A stretch of DNA of 11,424 nucleotides from an uncultured Lachnospiraceae bacterium (GCA_910588865.1 CAJUSJ010000111.1:1-11424), one strand, 5' to 3'; counted from the stretch's first letter, positions 1 through 7,783 are shown. Notes: generated by a model not told the origin, from the sequence alone. Numbers and translations are program-made.

Positions 1-1235
1 GAATTACGGCCATACGCGGTCCTGTCCCAACACTGTAATTCATCGCAGAGCATAAGCATGTAGGCAAGGGGATGTAATTCTGCCTTTAAAGGTTTATTGC
101 CGTTTCCTTTATACCAGATATGCATTCCTTCTTTTTCCGGATCCATCTTTGGATTCGCGATACAGAATTTGTACAGACTATTATGCATCAGTATGGCTGT
201 AAGTGAATCGAGCACAGCCTGACAGTAAAAGGTGTTTGGTATCTTTTCATACTTTACGCATCTTAATTCTTCAAACAATTTTTTAAAAAGAAGCGTAGCG
301 CTGAAATACGCGTGATCCATGAAGGAAGAAAACATATCCGGCCGCGTTGGCTTATTTTGTAAATATCCCAGCATCTGTTCTTCATTGATACCATACTCTT
401 TTCCCATCCTGCTTTCTGACAGTAAGTACGCGAAGAGAGCGTCTGTATTTGATATCTCTTTTTTAATCGCAAATGATACGGCGTCCGCGACCGTCTGATC
501 AAGATCTGTCAGCTTGCTTAAATTGTTGTACGATAAAAACGGAATTGTAGGAGAATCCTTTTTAAACTCTTTTCCGTCGACACCGATGTATGTAATCTTT
601 TCCGCGCGTTTATGTTTATTTACTTCAAAATACGAGCATACCTGTTCGAACGGAAGTTCAAACGGATATCCGATATCATGGAACAAGGAGCTTAATCCCC
701 AATACTGAAGATAGTGGGCGGCTGCCTCATGCTCATCCGGAATACCATAATACTTCTGATAATCTTCCCTGTATACTTTGTTTGCTTCAAAAATTGCCAA
801 ACCTAAAACAAATACATAAACCGAATGTGAATAATGATCCCTGTGTTTCATCAAAAGACCGCTTCCATTAGCTTCAAACTCCGATAAGAGCTCTATCATT
901 CTTCTGGTTTTCTCATAATCTCCAACAAACATCTCAAGGTAGCAGAAGTATACATCAAACGCGTCTTCCTTTTTTCCTGATTTCAGGAAACGGTCTACCG
1001 CGTTTTCAAGGCACAATCGATCTATATCTTTTTCCATATTAAAAGGAATCTGTCCGGCTTTAAGGCTGGTGCCATCAAAGTCGAGTTTGTCACACTCTCT
1101 TGATATTGCCTTGCTTTTGTCAAACCGAAGTCCCTCACAGCACTCTCTGATAAAAGAAAGAGCCGCTCCTTCCAGGGAATCCGGTACGTGATTTCTATTC
1201 CTGATGGTCCCATTGTCTAACATTGTGTAAGCCAT
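1..1235 (-). CDS. HD-domain metal-dependent phosphohydrolase-like protein (partial, C-terminus beyond left edge)
   Basis: Reading the complement from ATG 1235-1233 gives 411 codons with no stop; the frame is still open at the window edge, so the C-terminus is missing. The start has a GGAGGT ribosome site (1241-1246) 5 nt upstream. The protein shows a spaced HD-superfamily metal-ligand pattern: H137 (in SHSVY), H186-D187 (LFHDIGYP), H308 (MDHAYFSA), H351 (LMHNS) and D398 (LCDELQ). HD proteins usually hydrolyse phosphoester bonds in nucleotides or cyclic nucleotides; the substrate here cannot be told. No signal peptide or membrane segment is seen in the visible part, so it is probably cytosolic. 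It is divergently oriented to everything else and AT-richer than the jet genes. Seen: frame, motifs, RBS. Inferred: enzymatic activity and any defence link. Confidence 0.75.
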   Translation of the reverse strand, partial: MAYTMLDNGTIRNRNHVPDSLEGAALSFIRECCEGLRFDKSKAISRECDKLDFDGTSLKAGQIPFNMEKDIDRLCLENAVDRFLKSGKKEDAFDVYFCYLEMFVGDYEKTRRMIELLSEFEANGSGLLMKHRDHYSHSVYVFVLGLAIFEANKVYREDYQKYYGIPDEHEAAAHYLQYWGLSSLFHDIGYPFELPFEQVCSYFEVNKHKRAEKITYIGVDGKEFKKDSPTIPFLSYNNLSKLTDLDQTVADAVSFAIKKEISNTDALFAYLLSESRMGKEYGINEEQMLGYLQNKPTRPDMFSSFMDHAYFSATLLFKKLFEELRCVKYEKIPNTFYCQAVLDSLTAILMHNSLYKFCIANPKMDPEKEGMHIWYKGNGNKPLKAELHPLAYMLMLCDELQCWDRTAYGRN

Positions 1236-1370
1236 AGTTTACCTCCAAATTATCAATAAGATTCTTTTGTTCCATATAAACTTTCTTTCAGCCATATTGC
1301 TTAGGAACTGGTTTGCGGGCTTCAATCACGAATCAGCCCAATCGTACATATGGCACAAAATAACAATTTA

Positions 1371-1399
1371 ATTTTATATGCATATATATGAAAAGTCAA
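1371..1399 (-). promoter_or_regulatory. Sigma-A type promoter of the HD-domain gene
   Basis: On the minus strand the sequence reads TTGACT (1399-1394), a 17-nt AT-rich spacer, then TAAAAT (1376-1371). This is a near-consensus vegetative promoter with ideal spacing. Transcription would begin near 1363, giving a leader of about 125-130 nt before the HD-gene ATG at 1235. Confidence 0.65.
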
Positions 1400-1593
1400 T
1401 TGAATTTCGTAGGAAGTCACGACAAATTTGAAGAATCAGGTAGAGTTTTTAGAAAAGTTATTGAAAAAACAGAACTAAATTATTATAATACAGATGAGAA
1501 AAAAAGCAGAAATCAGACAATATTTTAGGAAATTAACGCAATCCATTTATTCCGAATAGCGTTTTGTGTCTTTTTCGCGCCCTAATCCAAACA

Positions 1594-1617
1594 AGTGTAT
1601 ACCATCCAGTATACACT
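1594..1617. promoter_or_regulatory. Perfect 9-bp inverted repeat, operator-like
   Basis: AGTGTATAC (1594-1602), a 6-nt spacer CATCCA, then GTATACACT (1609-1617), the exact reverse complement. It has no T-run, so it is not a terminator. It lies 24 bp before the GTG start of the next small ORF, where a dimeric repressor operator would sit. The binding protein is unknown. Confidence 0.4.
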
Positions 1618-1623
1618 GACTTC

Positions 1624-1644
1624 TAAAAGGAAGCGGAACTGTGA
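1624..1644 (+). repeat. Direct repeat, copy 1 (21 bp)
   Basis: This 21-bp stretch, beginning TAAAAGGAAGCGG, is identical to 2213-2233. Beyond it the copies remain similar through a further 13-14 bases (a shared run of A residues and a final GTCAT) with one indel and two substitutions. Here it overlaps the possible ribosome site and GTG start of the 77-codon ORF; the second copy forms the left arm of a terminator hairpin. Confidence 0.7.
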
Positions 1645-1874
1645 TAAAACACGTCATCAGGGAAGAGGAGGTTGTTACGATTATGATGAGTTTATTTGAT
1701 GAAGAACGGATTATGAAATCATTTATCAGAAGCGAAAGACATGACGCTGATGTTGAAACAGCAAAGCGTTTATTGGAAATGGGAAAACTATCATTTGTAG
1801 AAATTGCCAGTGGAACAGGATTAACGATTGAAGAAGTGGAAGAAATTGAAGCGGGGATTATAATATCAAAATAA
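1641..1874 (+). CDS. Small acidic protein resembling the tail of Rpn/PD-(D/E)XK transposase-like proteins
   Basis: The frame gives 77 aa from GTG 1641 or 62-63 aa from ATG 1683/1686. The ATG starts have a good GGAGG at 1667-1671, 11-14 nt upstream, so the shorter product is at least as likely. The visible pattern is a helix (VVTIMMSLFDEE), a charged helical stretch, then GKLSFVEIASGTGLTIEEVEEIE, a short helix-turn-helix-like tail. Such tails, which choose between 'GLS/TIEEV' variants, are common at the end of Rpn-family recombination-promoting nucleases in Lachnospiraceae. No nuclease domain is present upstream, so this is either a remnant or an independent small protein. A strong terminator follows 6 nt after the stop. 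Assignment is by resemblance only; no function is claimed. Confidence 0.45.
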   Translation: MIKHVIREEEVVTIMMSLFDEERIMKSFIRSERHDADVETAKRLLEMGKLSFVEIASGTGLTIEEVEEIEAGIIISK

Positions 1875-1880
1875 CAGCGT

Positions 1881-1922
1881 AAAGGCGCATGGAACAGTAA
1901 ATTGTAAACCATGCGCCTTTTT
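1881..1922 (+). terminator. Intrinsic terminator after the small acidic ORF
   Basis: Perfect 12-bp stem AAAGGCGCATGG (1881-1892) / CCATGCGCCTTT (1909-1920), 16-nt loop, with a run of five T at 1918-1922. Its A-tract on the left side means it could also end leftward transcription. Confidence 0.85.
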
Positions 1923-1945
1923 GTTTACACGGGGCGGAGAGGAGT

Positions 1946-2182
1946 ATGACCTCTAAAAGGAATCCTACCAATAGCCGCAGGCGAAATCACAAAAACTTTT
2001 TGCCGCCGCGCTCTGTTTTCACATGGAAATGGATCATCATCATGTATTTTGTGGGAATCCTTCCCATGGCGTCTGGATTAAGTATCGCCACCATCCTGGC
2101 TTTAATCGTCTGCCTGGGATGGTGCTATTACCGGCAAAAGAGCGGAAAAGTTCATGTGACCAAGAGCTGGGAACTTCAGTAG
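1946..2182 (+). CDS. Small two-helix membrane protein, unknown function
   Basis: 78 aa from ATG 1946, preceded by the purine-rich GGAGAGGAG at 1936-1944, although the spacing from the final GGAG is very short. Residues 1-26 are strongly basic (several Arg/Lys, a polybasic RRR at 11-13). Two hydrophobic segments follow, about residues 27-42 and 44-62, separated by a short PMASG turn. The C-terminal tail of about 16 residues is hydrophilic. This looks like a hairpin in the cytoplasmic membrane, with both ends inside by the positive-inside rule. I do not recognise the family. It lies between two terminators and so would be a single-gene unit, but no clear promoter was found. An overlapping frame from 2023 shows no protein-like features. 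Confidence 0.45.
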   Translation: MTSKRNPTNSRRRNHKNFLPPRSVFTWKWIIIMYFVGILPMASGLSIATILALIVCLGWCYYRQKSGKVHVTKSWELQ

Positions 2183-2212
2183 GAAAATCGCTGGACGGAC
2201 AGAGAAATTAAA

Positions 2213-2233
2213 TAAAAGGAAGCGGAACTGTGA
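2213..2233 (+). repeat. Direct repeat, copy 2 (21 bp)
   Basis: Identical to 1624-1644 over 21 bases and similar a further 14 bases. Positions 2214-2225 form the left arm of the hairpin at 2214-2264, which copy 1 does not have. The two copies bracket a 568-bp block that carries both small ORFs. Confidence 0.7.
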
Positions 2234-2264
2234 CAAAAACATGTCATGGCCCCGCTTCCTTTTT
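2214..2264. terminator. Large hairpin, likely bidirectional terminator
   Basis: Outer stem of 12 perfect pairs, AAAAGGAAGCGG (2214-2225) with CCGCTTCCTTTT (2252-2263), plus an inner stem TGACA (2231-2235) with TGTCA (2242-2246). The T-run extends to 2264. A-rich left and T-rich right flanks allow termination in both directions. It isolates the jet operon from upstream transcription. Confidence 0.75.
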
Positions 2265-2298
2265 GCTTGGTTAAAACATCGCCAAAACCGGGAATTTG

Positions 2299-2307
2299 TG
2301 TTATACT
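2299..2307 (+). promoter_or_regulatory. Extended -10 promoter candidate for the jet operon
   Basis: TGT followed directly by TATACT (2302-2307) fits an extended -10 element (TGnTATAAT), just downstream of the 2214-2264 terminator. No good -35 hexamer lies 16-18 nt upstream, which extended -10 promoters tolerate. Transcription would start near 2314, leaving a leader of about 118 nt before jetA. Confidence 0.45.
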
Positions 2308-2321
2308 GTATGATACACGGA

Positions 2322-2385
2322 TTGTCTGGACTCTGTCAGACAGGCGGTTATAAGGCCAGGCAGTCCCAAAAGCGGTTCTGCCGGC
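2322..2385 (+). promoter_or_regulatory. Structured leader of the jet operon (two hairpins)
   Basis: Hairpin 1 is TGTCTG (2323-2328) with CAGACA (2337-2342), 8-nt loop. Hairpin 2 is GCC-A-GGCAG (2355-2363, A2358 bulged) with CTGCCGGC (2378-2385). Repeated AAAACCG motifs follow. There is no T-run, so these are not terminators. Translation control or message stability is possible; this is inference only. Confidence 0.3.
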
Positions 2386-2431
2386 TCAAAACCGATAAAA
2401 CCGGTAACACCAAGCGCAAGAAAGGCATAAG

Positions 2432-3820
2432 ATGGCAAATCAGTTTTTAGAGATACCGGAATCTTTCTGGAGCCTGTTCCGCTCCAGAAACAGACAGATC
2501 TATATCGACGCTCTTTTACAGGTCAATGAGGAGTACCAGTACAGCAACTACTACCTCAGCCGGGAGATCTGTATCCAGACCTTAAGCGACTATTTTACCA
2601 AGCAGAAGGTGACTCTGGAGCAGGAGGAGGCGGAGGATGACTTTGATATGCTGGAGCCGCTGTCCACCAGGATCCTCAACTGGCTTCTGCGTACCGGGTG
2701 GCTGAGGAAAGTGGAAGATTACAGCGCCATGACGGTGAACATCGTTATCCCCGACTACGCGGCCGTGTTTGTAGATGCCTTTGCCCATCTGGCCGGGGAA
2801 GATGAGGACGAGACCCAGGTGTATATTCAAAATGTATACGGCATCCTGTTCGCGTTTAAAAATGATCCCCGCTCCAATATCTCCCTGTTGAAAACAGCCC
2901 TTGTGAACACCAGAAAGCTGAACAAGACCCTCCAGGACATGCTCCACAACATGGACAAATTTTTCGGCAGTCTTCTGGAGCAGGACATGTACGGGGATCT
3001 TTTGAAAGAACATCTGGATGGATATGTGGAGGAGATCGTCCGGAAAAAATATCACATTTTAAAGACATCGGACAACTTTTATTTGTATAAGACGGACATC
3101 AAACGGTGGCTGGGGGAGATGCGGCAGGACCAGCCATGGCTTTTGCGGGTGTGCCAGCGGAACAAGCGGCTTCGGGGCCTGGATATCCAGGTGGAGGACC
3201 TGGTGAAGCAGATCGACATGATCGAGAGGGGATTTGACGACATTGAGCACCGGATCATCAACATGGACCGGGAGCACACCCGGTATATCAGGGCCACGGT
3301 CACAAGGCTGAACTATCTGTTAAACCGGGAGGACAACATGAAGGGGCTGGTGATCCGGCTCTTAAACCATTTATCGGAGACAGAGGGAAAGGAAGAGCAG
3401 GCCAGGGAGGCGGAGCGGATCAGCGCTCTGATGAATCTCTCCCAGATGAGCGTCATTTCCGAAAAATCCCTTTACAAGAGGCGGAGGCTGAAAGCGGACT
3501 TTATGGAGAGCCTGACGCCGGATCAGGAGGAAGAGGAGCTGACCGGGGATGAGATCCTGAAACTGAACAAGATCCGGAACCGGTACAGCAGGAAAGAGAT
3601 CAACGAATTTATCCTGGAGCGGATGGAAGGCGGAAGGCTGGAAGTGAAGGCGGGTACCGTATCTACGGAGGAGGATTTCGAAAAACTGGTTCTCGCCTAT
3701 GACAACGCGATCCGAAAGGACAGCCCTTACCGGGTCAGGGAAGAGGCGGCAGAGATGGTGGACAACGGAAGGTTTCGGTACCCCGGTCTGATATTTGAGA
3801 GAAAGGGACACAGAGGATGA
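2432..3820 (+). CDS. jetA: Wadjet protein JetA (DUF5716-like)
   Basis: 462 aa. The N-terminus, FLEIPESFWSLFRSRNRQIY, matches the pattern of the clostridial JetA family (DUF5716), unlike the DUF3375 JetA of type I systems. In Wadjet, JetA is the kleisin-like subunit that joins the JetC SMC dimer and JetB into a MukBEF-like complex extruding DNA loops and recognising small circular DNA. Residues 1 to about 110 look like a winged-helix region (ending LNWLLRTGWLRKVED). The rest is mostly helical and charged, with heptad-like stretches around 170-300. Start ATG 2432 has AAAGG at 2421-2425, 6 nt away. The stop overlaps the jetB start by 4 bp (ATGA), indicating translational coupling. First gene of the operon. 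Family call from sequence pattern plus context; subtype name (I believe type III) is from memory. Confidence 0.85.
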   Translation: MANQFLEIPESFWSLFRSRNRQIYIDALLQVNEEYQYSNYYLSREICIQTLSDYFTKQKVTLEQEEAEDDFDMLEPLSTRILNWLLRTGWLRKVEDYSAMTVNIVIPDYAAVFVDAFAHLAGEDEDETQVYIQNVYGILFAFKNDPRSNISLLKTALVNTRKLNKTLQDMLHNMDKFFGSLLEQDMYGDLLKEHLDGYVEEIVRKKYHILKTSDNFYLYKTDIKRWLGEMRQDQPWLLRVCQRNKRLRGLDIQVEDLVKQIDMIERGFDDIEHRIINMDREHTRYIRATVTRLNYLLNREDNMKGLVIRLLNHLSETEGKEEQAREAERISALMNLSQMSVISEKSLYKRRRLKADFMESLTPDQEEEELTGDEILKLNKIRNRYSRKEINEFILERMEGGRLEVKAGTVSTEEDFEKLVLAYDNAIRKDSPYRVREEAAEMVDNGRFRYPGLIFERKGHRG

Positions 3821-4434
3821 TCAATTATTACGAAGAACTGCCGCCGGAGGAACAGAGGAAAGTGACAGAGTCCATACAATCTCTGTACCGGCAGACTTTT
3901 CTGCTGGAGAGGCGGTATGACAAAAAGACAAAGCGGTATCAGGTGAACCGGGAGTATTATCAGTGCGGCAAGCACATGGAATTTATCAAGGCATATTTTG
4001 CCATCATGGATATAGAAGTCATAGAGAACAGCCAGATGGGGGTTATCTATATCCGGGGAGAGCAGGTGATCGGGGAGAAGCTGTCCAAGCTGACCACCTT
4101 GTATATCCTGATCCTGAAGCTGATCTATGACGAACAGATGTCGGCGGTGTCCACATCGGTCAATGCCATCACTTCTTTGGGGGACATCCACGAGAAATTG
4201 GGAAGCTACCGACTTTTAAAAAAGCAGCCGTCCGTGACAGAGATCCGAAGATCCATCGCCCTGCTGAAACGGTATCAGCTTATCGAGCCCCTGGATATCC
4301 TGGAGGAGATGGACGGGCAGTGTCGGATGGTGATCTACCCCACCATCAATGTGGTGCTTATGGGGGACGATGTGCGGGCTTTGATCGAGACTTACACGGA
4401 AGGAGATGAGGAAGATGACGAGTCAGAGGTTTGA
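3817..4434 (+). CDS. jetB: Wadjet protein JetB (DUF4194 family)
   Basis: 205 aa, a normal length for JetB. In Wadjet this is the KITE-type (MukE-like) subunit: tandem winged helices that bind the kleisin JetA and DNA near the SMC heads. Visible elements are an amphipathic N-terminal stretch, a hydrophobic helix LTTLYILILKLIYDE (about 91-105), and the helix-strand pattern VTEIRRSIALLKRYQLIEPLD (about 140-160) typical of a winged helix, then a beta-hairpin-like CRMVIYPTINVVL. The tail is very acidic (EGDEEDDESE). It begins inside the jetA stop (ATGA) and its last 20 bp overlap jetC, so the first three jet genes appear coupled in translation. Identification combines family pattern with strict operon order. 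Confidence 0.85.
   Translation: MINYYEELPPEEQRKVTESIQSLYRQTFLLERRYDKKTKRYQVNREYYQCGKHMEFIKAYFAIMDIEVIENSQMGVIYIRGEQVIGEKLSKLTTLYILILKLIYDEQMSAVSTSVNAITSLGDIHEKLGSYRLLKKQPSVTEIRRSIALLKRYQLIEPLDILEEMDGQCRMVIYPTINVVLMGDDVRALIETYTEGDEEDDESEV
4400..4405 (+). promoter_or_regulatory. Ribosome binding site deciding the jetC start
   Basis: AAGGAG inside the jetB coding sequence. It touches ATG 4406 (no spacer) but lies 9 nt from ATG 4415, favouring the downstream start. Confidence 0.5.
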
Positions 4435-7400
4435 GGCCCTGTCCAGGATCTGCCTGAACAACTGGCACTATATCCGGCATAAAACCCTGTCCTTCCATGA
4501 AGGGATCAACTTTTTTACAGGACACTCGGGGAGCGGCAAGTCCACGGTTATCGACGCCATGCAGATCGTGCTCTACGCCAACACCGACGGAAGAGGGTTC
4601 TTCAACAAGGCGGCAGCCGACGACTCGGACAGGAACCTGATCGAGTATCTCCGGGGCATGGTAAATATCGGGGAGGACAACAATTTCTCTTACTTGAGGA
4701 ACCATAATTTCTCCAGCACCATTGTCCTGGAACTGAAAAGGACGGACACAGGAGAATGCCAGTGCGTCGGCGTGGCCTTTGACGTGGAAACCGCTTCCAA
4801 TGAGATCGGCAAGATGTTTTTCTGGCATAAAGGCCCCATACCGGATCATGAGTACCGGACCGGGGACAAAGGGCGTCCCATGTCCACAAGGGAGCTTAAG
4901 GAGTGGCTTTTAGACAATTTTTCTAAAGAAAACTGTTATTTTGGTTCTCACAACGAGCGGTTCCGCAAGCAGCTCTATGACATATATTTAGGAGGCCTGG
5001 ATTCGGAGAAATTCCCTCTGCTGTTTAAGCGGGCCATCCCCTTCCGGATGAACATCAAGCTGGAGGAATTTGTGAAAGAATATATCTGCATGGAGCAGGA
5101 TATCCACATTGAGGATATGCAGCAGAGCGTCATGGAGTATGGGCGGATGCGCCAGAAGATCGAGGACACCTGCCGGGAGATCGAGAAGCTGAAGGAGATT
5201 TGCGGCCAGCATGGGGAGGTCCAGGCGGTGGCGAAAAAGATCCGGGCCTATGAGTACTACAGCCGCAGGCTGGATATTCTTCAGGGAAGGCTTAAGGTGT
5301 CGGAGTGCCAGGACAAGATCCGGGTGCTGGAGGACAACGGGAAAAAGGCCATCCAGGACATGGAGCGGGAGCAGCAGGCCATCAATGAGCTGACAGAGGA
5401 GAGCGAGGAGCTTTTGCGGCGGATCACCATGACTGGCTATGACCAGCTGCGGGAGCAGCTGGAGGCCCTCAACGCCCTGGTGGAGCGGTTAGGCAGCAGC
5501 AGGGCCAGGTGGGAGCAGACAGCCAATGCCTTAAAGACCTGGGAGGCTGAGGACAGTGTCTCCAACCGGACCCTGTGGGATATTGAGGCCTTCGAGCAGG
5601 GCGCTATCACCGAGGAGGAGTTAAAGCGGCTGAAAGGGGACTTGGAGGAAGTCCGCAAGGATGTGGAAAAGCAGCGGCAGAACGCCCAGGGCGAACTGCG
5701 GGATCTGAGGAAGAAATTGAGCCAGGCCCAGGAGGAGCTGACCCAGCTGAAGGCGGGAAGCAAAGCATATCCGAAAGATTTGGAGCAGGCCAGAACCATT
5801 TTACAAAACCGTCTTTACCAGGAGACGGGAAAAAGCGTTAATGTGGAGATCCTCGCGGACCTTCTGGAGATCCGGGACGAGAGCTGGCGCGACGCGGTGG
5901 AGGGATATATGGGGTCCAACAAGCTTTCTGTCATCGTGGAGCCAAAGTACGCCAGGACGGCCATGAAGATCTACGAGGACATGGACAAGGAGAAATTTTA
6001 CCGGGTGGCAGTGCTGGACACAGAGCGGGTGCTGGCGGACCGCCACCAGGTGGAAAAAGGCTCCCTGGCAGAGGAGGTGGAGGCCAGGAGCGACTATGCC
6101 CAGGCATTTGTCAACTTTCTCCTTGGCCGGGTGATGAAATGCGGGGACGTGGATGAGCTGAGAAAACACAGGGTGGGAATCACCAGAAGCTGTGTGCTGT
6201 ACCACAATTACCGGATCCAGCACATCAACCCGTCCCTGTACACCACCTCCGCTTATATTGGAAAGAACAGCGTCCGGCAGAGAATCAAGCTTCTGGAGAA
6301 GACGCTGGAGGATCTGAAAGAAGCCATGGAACCCCAGCAGGCCATTGTGAAAGACGGGGACCGGGTTCTGGGATTAAAGCATCTGGATCAGGAGATCGGA
6401 GTCTACCTGGAGTGGAAGGCGGATATGATCGCTTACAAGGGAAAGCGGGCAGAGCAGGGCAGGCTTAAGGCAAAGCTGGAGAAACTGCTGTCCCAGAACG
6501 TGGACCAGTGGAAGAAGGACCGCCAGGCCATACAGACCCTTTGCGATCAGAAGAAGGCGGTGGCGAGCCAGCTCCAGAGGAAGGCGGATGATCTGGAGCG
6601 GGACCAGAACCAGGAAAAGAAGAACCTGGTGACATTGAATGAAGAGCTTGTGGAGAAGGAGCGGAATCTTACAGCCGATCAGGAGCTGGAGGAGGAGCTT
6701 AAAAAGATCCTGTCTTCCAGAACCGGCCAGCGGTATGACCAGCTTCGAGATGACTATCTTAAAAAGGCAGGCAGGGCAGAGGAGAAGCGGCAGCAGGAGA
6801 TGAACCGCCTGGTGGAGCTTCGGACAGGGTATTTAAGAACCTGGCAGAACCGGAATTTTTCCCCCACGGCGGAGGACAACGGAGAATATCAGGAGCTTTT
6901 GGATCATCTGAACGATGAGCGTCTGGAGGAATTCCGGGTTCGGGCGGCAGAACAGGCCCGGACGGCGGTAGAGCATTTTAAAGATGATTTCATGTACAAG
7001 ATCCGCAGCGCCATCAAGGAGGCCCTGCAGCGGAAAGATGAGCTGAACCGGATCATCAGCAGGCTGGATTTCGGAAAGGATAAGTACCAGTTCTTTATCG
7101 GAAAGAACAAGGGGCCGGACGGACAGTACTACGACATGTTTATGGACGAGGCCCTGGAGATCAACCCGTCAGAGCTGAACATCGGAATCGATAACCAGCT
7201 GAACATGTTCACCGTGGAGCACGAGAATCACTACGGTGCCATGATCAATGATCTGATCAGCATCTTCATCCCGCCGGAAAACGCCACGGCGGATGAGCTG
7301 GAGGAGGCAAAGCGGAACATGGACAAGTACGCGGATTACCGGACTTATCTCTCCTTTGACATGCAGCAGCTGATCCAGAACCAGGATGAGGTTATCAAGA

Positions 7401-7783
7401 TCCGCTTAAGCAAGATGATCAAGAAGAATTCCGGCGGGGAGGGGCAGAATCCTCTCTATGTGGCCCTTCTTGCCAGCTTTGCCCAGGCCTACAAGATCGA
7501 TCTGAAGCCAGGGCTTATCCGGAATCCCACCATCCGGCTGGTGGTGCTGGACGAGGCGTTTTCCAAGATGGATGGGGAGAAGGTGGCCAGCTGTATCCAG
7601 CTGATCCGTGGGCTGGGCTTCCAGGCCCTTATAAGCGCCACCAATGACAAGATCCAGAATTATCTGGAGACCGTGGACAAGATCTTTGTGTTCGCCAATC
7701 CCAACAAGAAATCCATCTCCATCCAGGAGTTTGAGAAGGTGGAGTTCGGGCGGCTGAGAGAGGATACTGAGGAAGAGGAGTAG
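4415..7783 (+). CDS. jetC: Wadjet protein JetC (SMC/SbcC-like ATPase)
   Basis: 1122 aa from ATG 4415. I prefer this start over ATG 4406 (three residues longer) because AAGGAG at 4400-4405 is 9 nt from 4415 but directly abuts 4406. Layout is that of an SMC protein: N-terminal ATPase half with Walker A GHSGSGKST (residues 36-44); long coiled coil about 230-455; a globular hinge-like region about 460-620; return coiled coil about 620-830; C-terminal ATPase half with ABC signature NSGGEGQ (1005-1011), Walker B VVLDE (D1046, E1047) and D-loop FSKMD. All catalytic motifs are intact, so ATPase activity is expected. It would dimerise through the hinge and extrude DNA loops with JetA and JetB. The stop is followed by an unusual gap before jetD. 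Confidence 0.92.
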   Translation: MTSQRFEALSRICLNNWHYIRHKTLSFHEGINFFTGHSGSGKSTVIDAMQIVLYANTDGRGFFNKAAADDSDRNLIEYLRGMVNIGEDNNFSYLRNHNFSSTIVLELKRTDTGECQCVGVAFDVETASNEIGKMFFWHKGPIPDHEYRTGDKGRPMSTRELKEWLLDNFSKENCYFGSHNERFRKQLYDIYLGGLDSEKFPLLFKRAIPFRMNIKLEEFVKEYICMEQDIHIEDMQQSVMEYGRMRQKIEDTCREIEKLKEICGQHGEVQAVAKKIRAYEYYSRRLDILQGRLKVSECQDKIRVLEDNGKKAIQDMEREQQAINELTEESEELLRRITMTGYDQLREQLEALNALVERLGSSRARWEQTANALKTWEAEDSVSNRTLWDIEAFEQGAITEEELKRLKGDLEEVRKDVEKQRQNAQGELRDLRKKLSQAQEELTQLKAGSKAYPKDLEQARTILQNRLYQETGKSVNVEILADLLEIRDESWRDAVEGYMGSNKLSVIVEPKYARTAMKIYEDMDKEKFYRVAVLDTERVLADRHQVEKGSLAEEVEARSDYAQAFVNFLLGRVMKCGDVDELRKHRVGITRSCVLYHNYRIQHINPSLYTTSAYIGKNSVRQRIKLLEKTLEDLKEAMEPQQAIVKDGDRVLGLKHLDQEIGVYLEWKADMIAYKGKRAEQGRLKAKLEKLLSQNVDQWKKDRQAIQTLCDQKKAVASQLQRKADDLERDQNQEKKNLVTLNEELVEKERNLTADQELEEELKKILSSRTGQRYDQLRDDYLKKAGRAEEKRQQEMNRLVELRTGYLRTWQNRNFSPTAEDNGEYQELLDHLNDERLEEFRVRAAEQARTAVEHFKDDFMYKIRSAIKEALQRKDELNRIISRLDFGKDKYQFFIGKNKGPDGQYYDMFMDEALEINPSELNIGIDNQLNMFTVEHENHYGAMINDLISIFIPPENATADELEEAKRNMDKYADYRTYLSFDMQQLIQNQDEVIKIRLSKMIKKNSGGEGQNPLYVALLASFAQAYKIDLKPGLIRNPTIRLVVLDEAFSKMDGEKVASCIQLIRGLGFQALISATNDKIQNYLETVDKIFVFANPNKKSISIQEFEKVEFGRLREDTEEEE

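Larger units (their letters stand above)
1236..1640. other. AT-rich intergenic stretch, no convincing gene
   Basis: About 405 bp. It holds the leader and promoter of the leftward HD gene, a perfect palindrome at 1594-1617, and the first copy of a 21-bp repeat at 1624-1644. One 46-codon open frame (ATG 1388 to TAG 1528) has no ribosome site and overlaps the HD-gene promoter, so I do not call it. No RNA gene or insertion-sequence ends were recognised. Confidence 0.5.

Noticed and set aside
1388..1528. 46-codon plus-strand ORF beginning MKSQLNFVGSHDKF
   Set aside because: It has no ribosome binding site, starts inside the strong minus-strand promoter and shows no recognised family; AT-rich sequence gives such frames by chance. 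It could be a remnant, but cannot be supported.
2023..2211. 62-codon ORF overlapping the small membrane protein in another frame
   Set aside because: It has no hydrophobic segments or recognisable motif, and the overlapping membrane-protein frame has far more protein-like composition.
2241..2450. 69-codon ORF overlapping the jet leader and jetA start
   Set aside because: It starts within the terminator hairpin, crosses the leader structures and promoter, and runs into jetA in another frame, with no ribosome site.
4358..4849. 163-codon minus-strand ORF under jetC, and similar antisense frames under jetA, jetD and nadX
   Set aside because: These are shadows of GC-rich coding sequence; no ribosome sites, and the sense strand carries clear family motifs.
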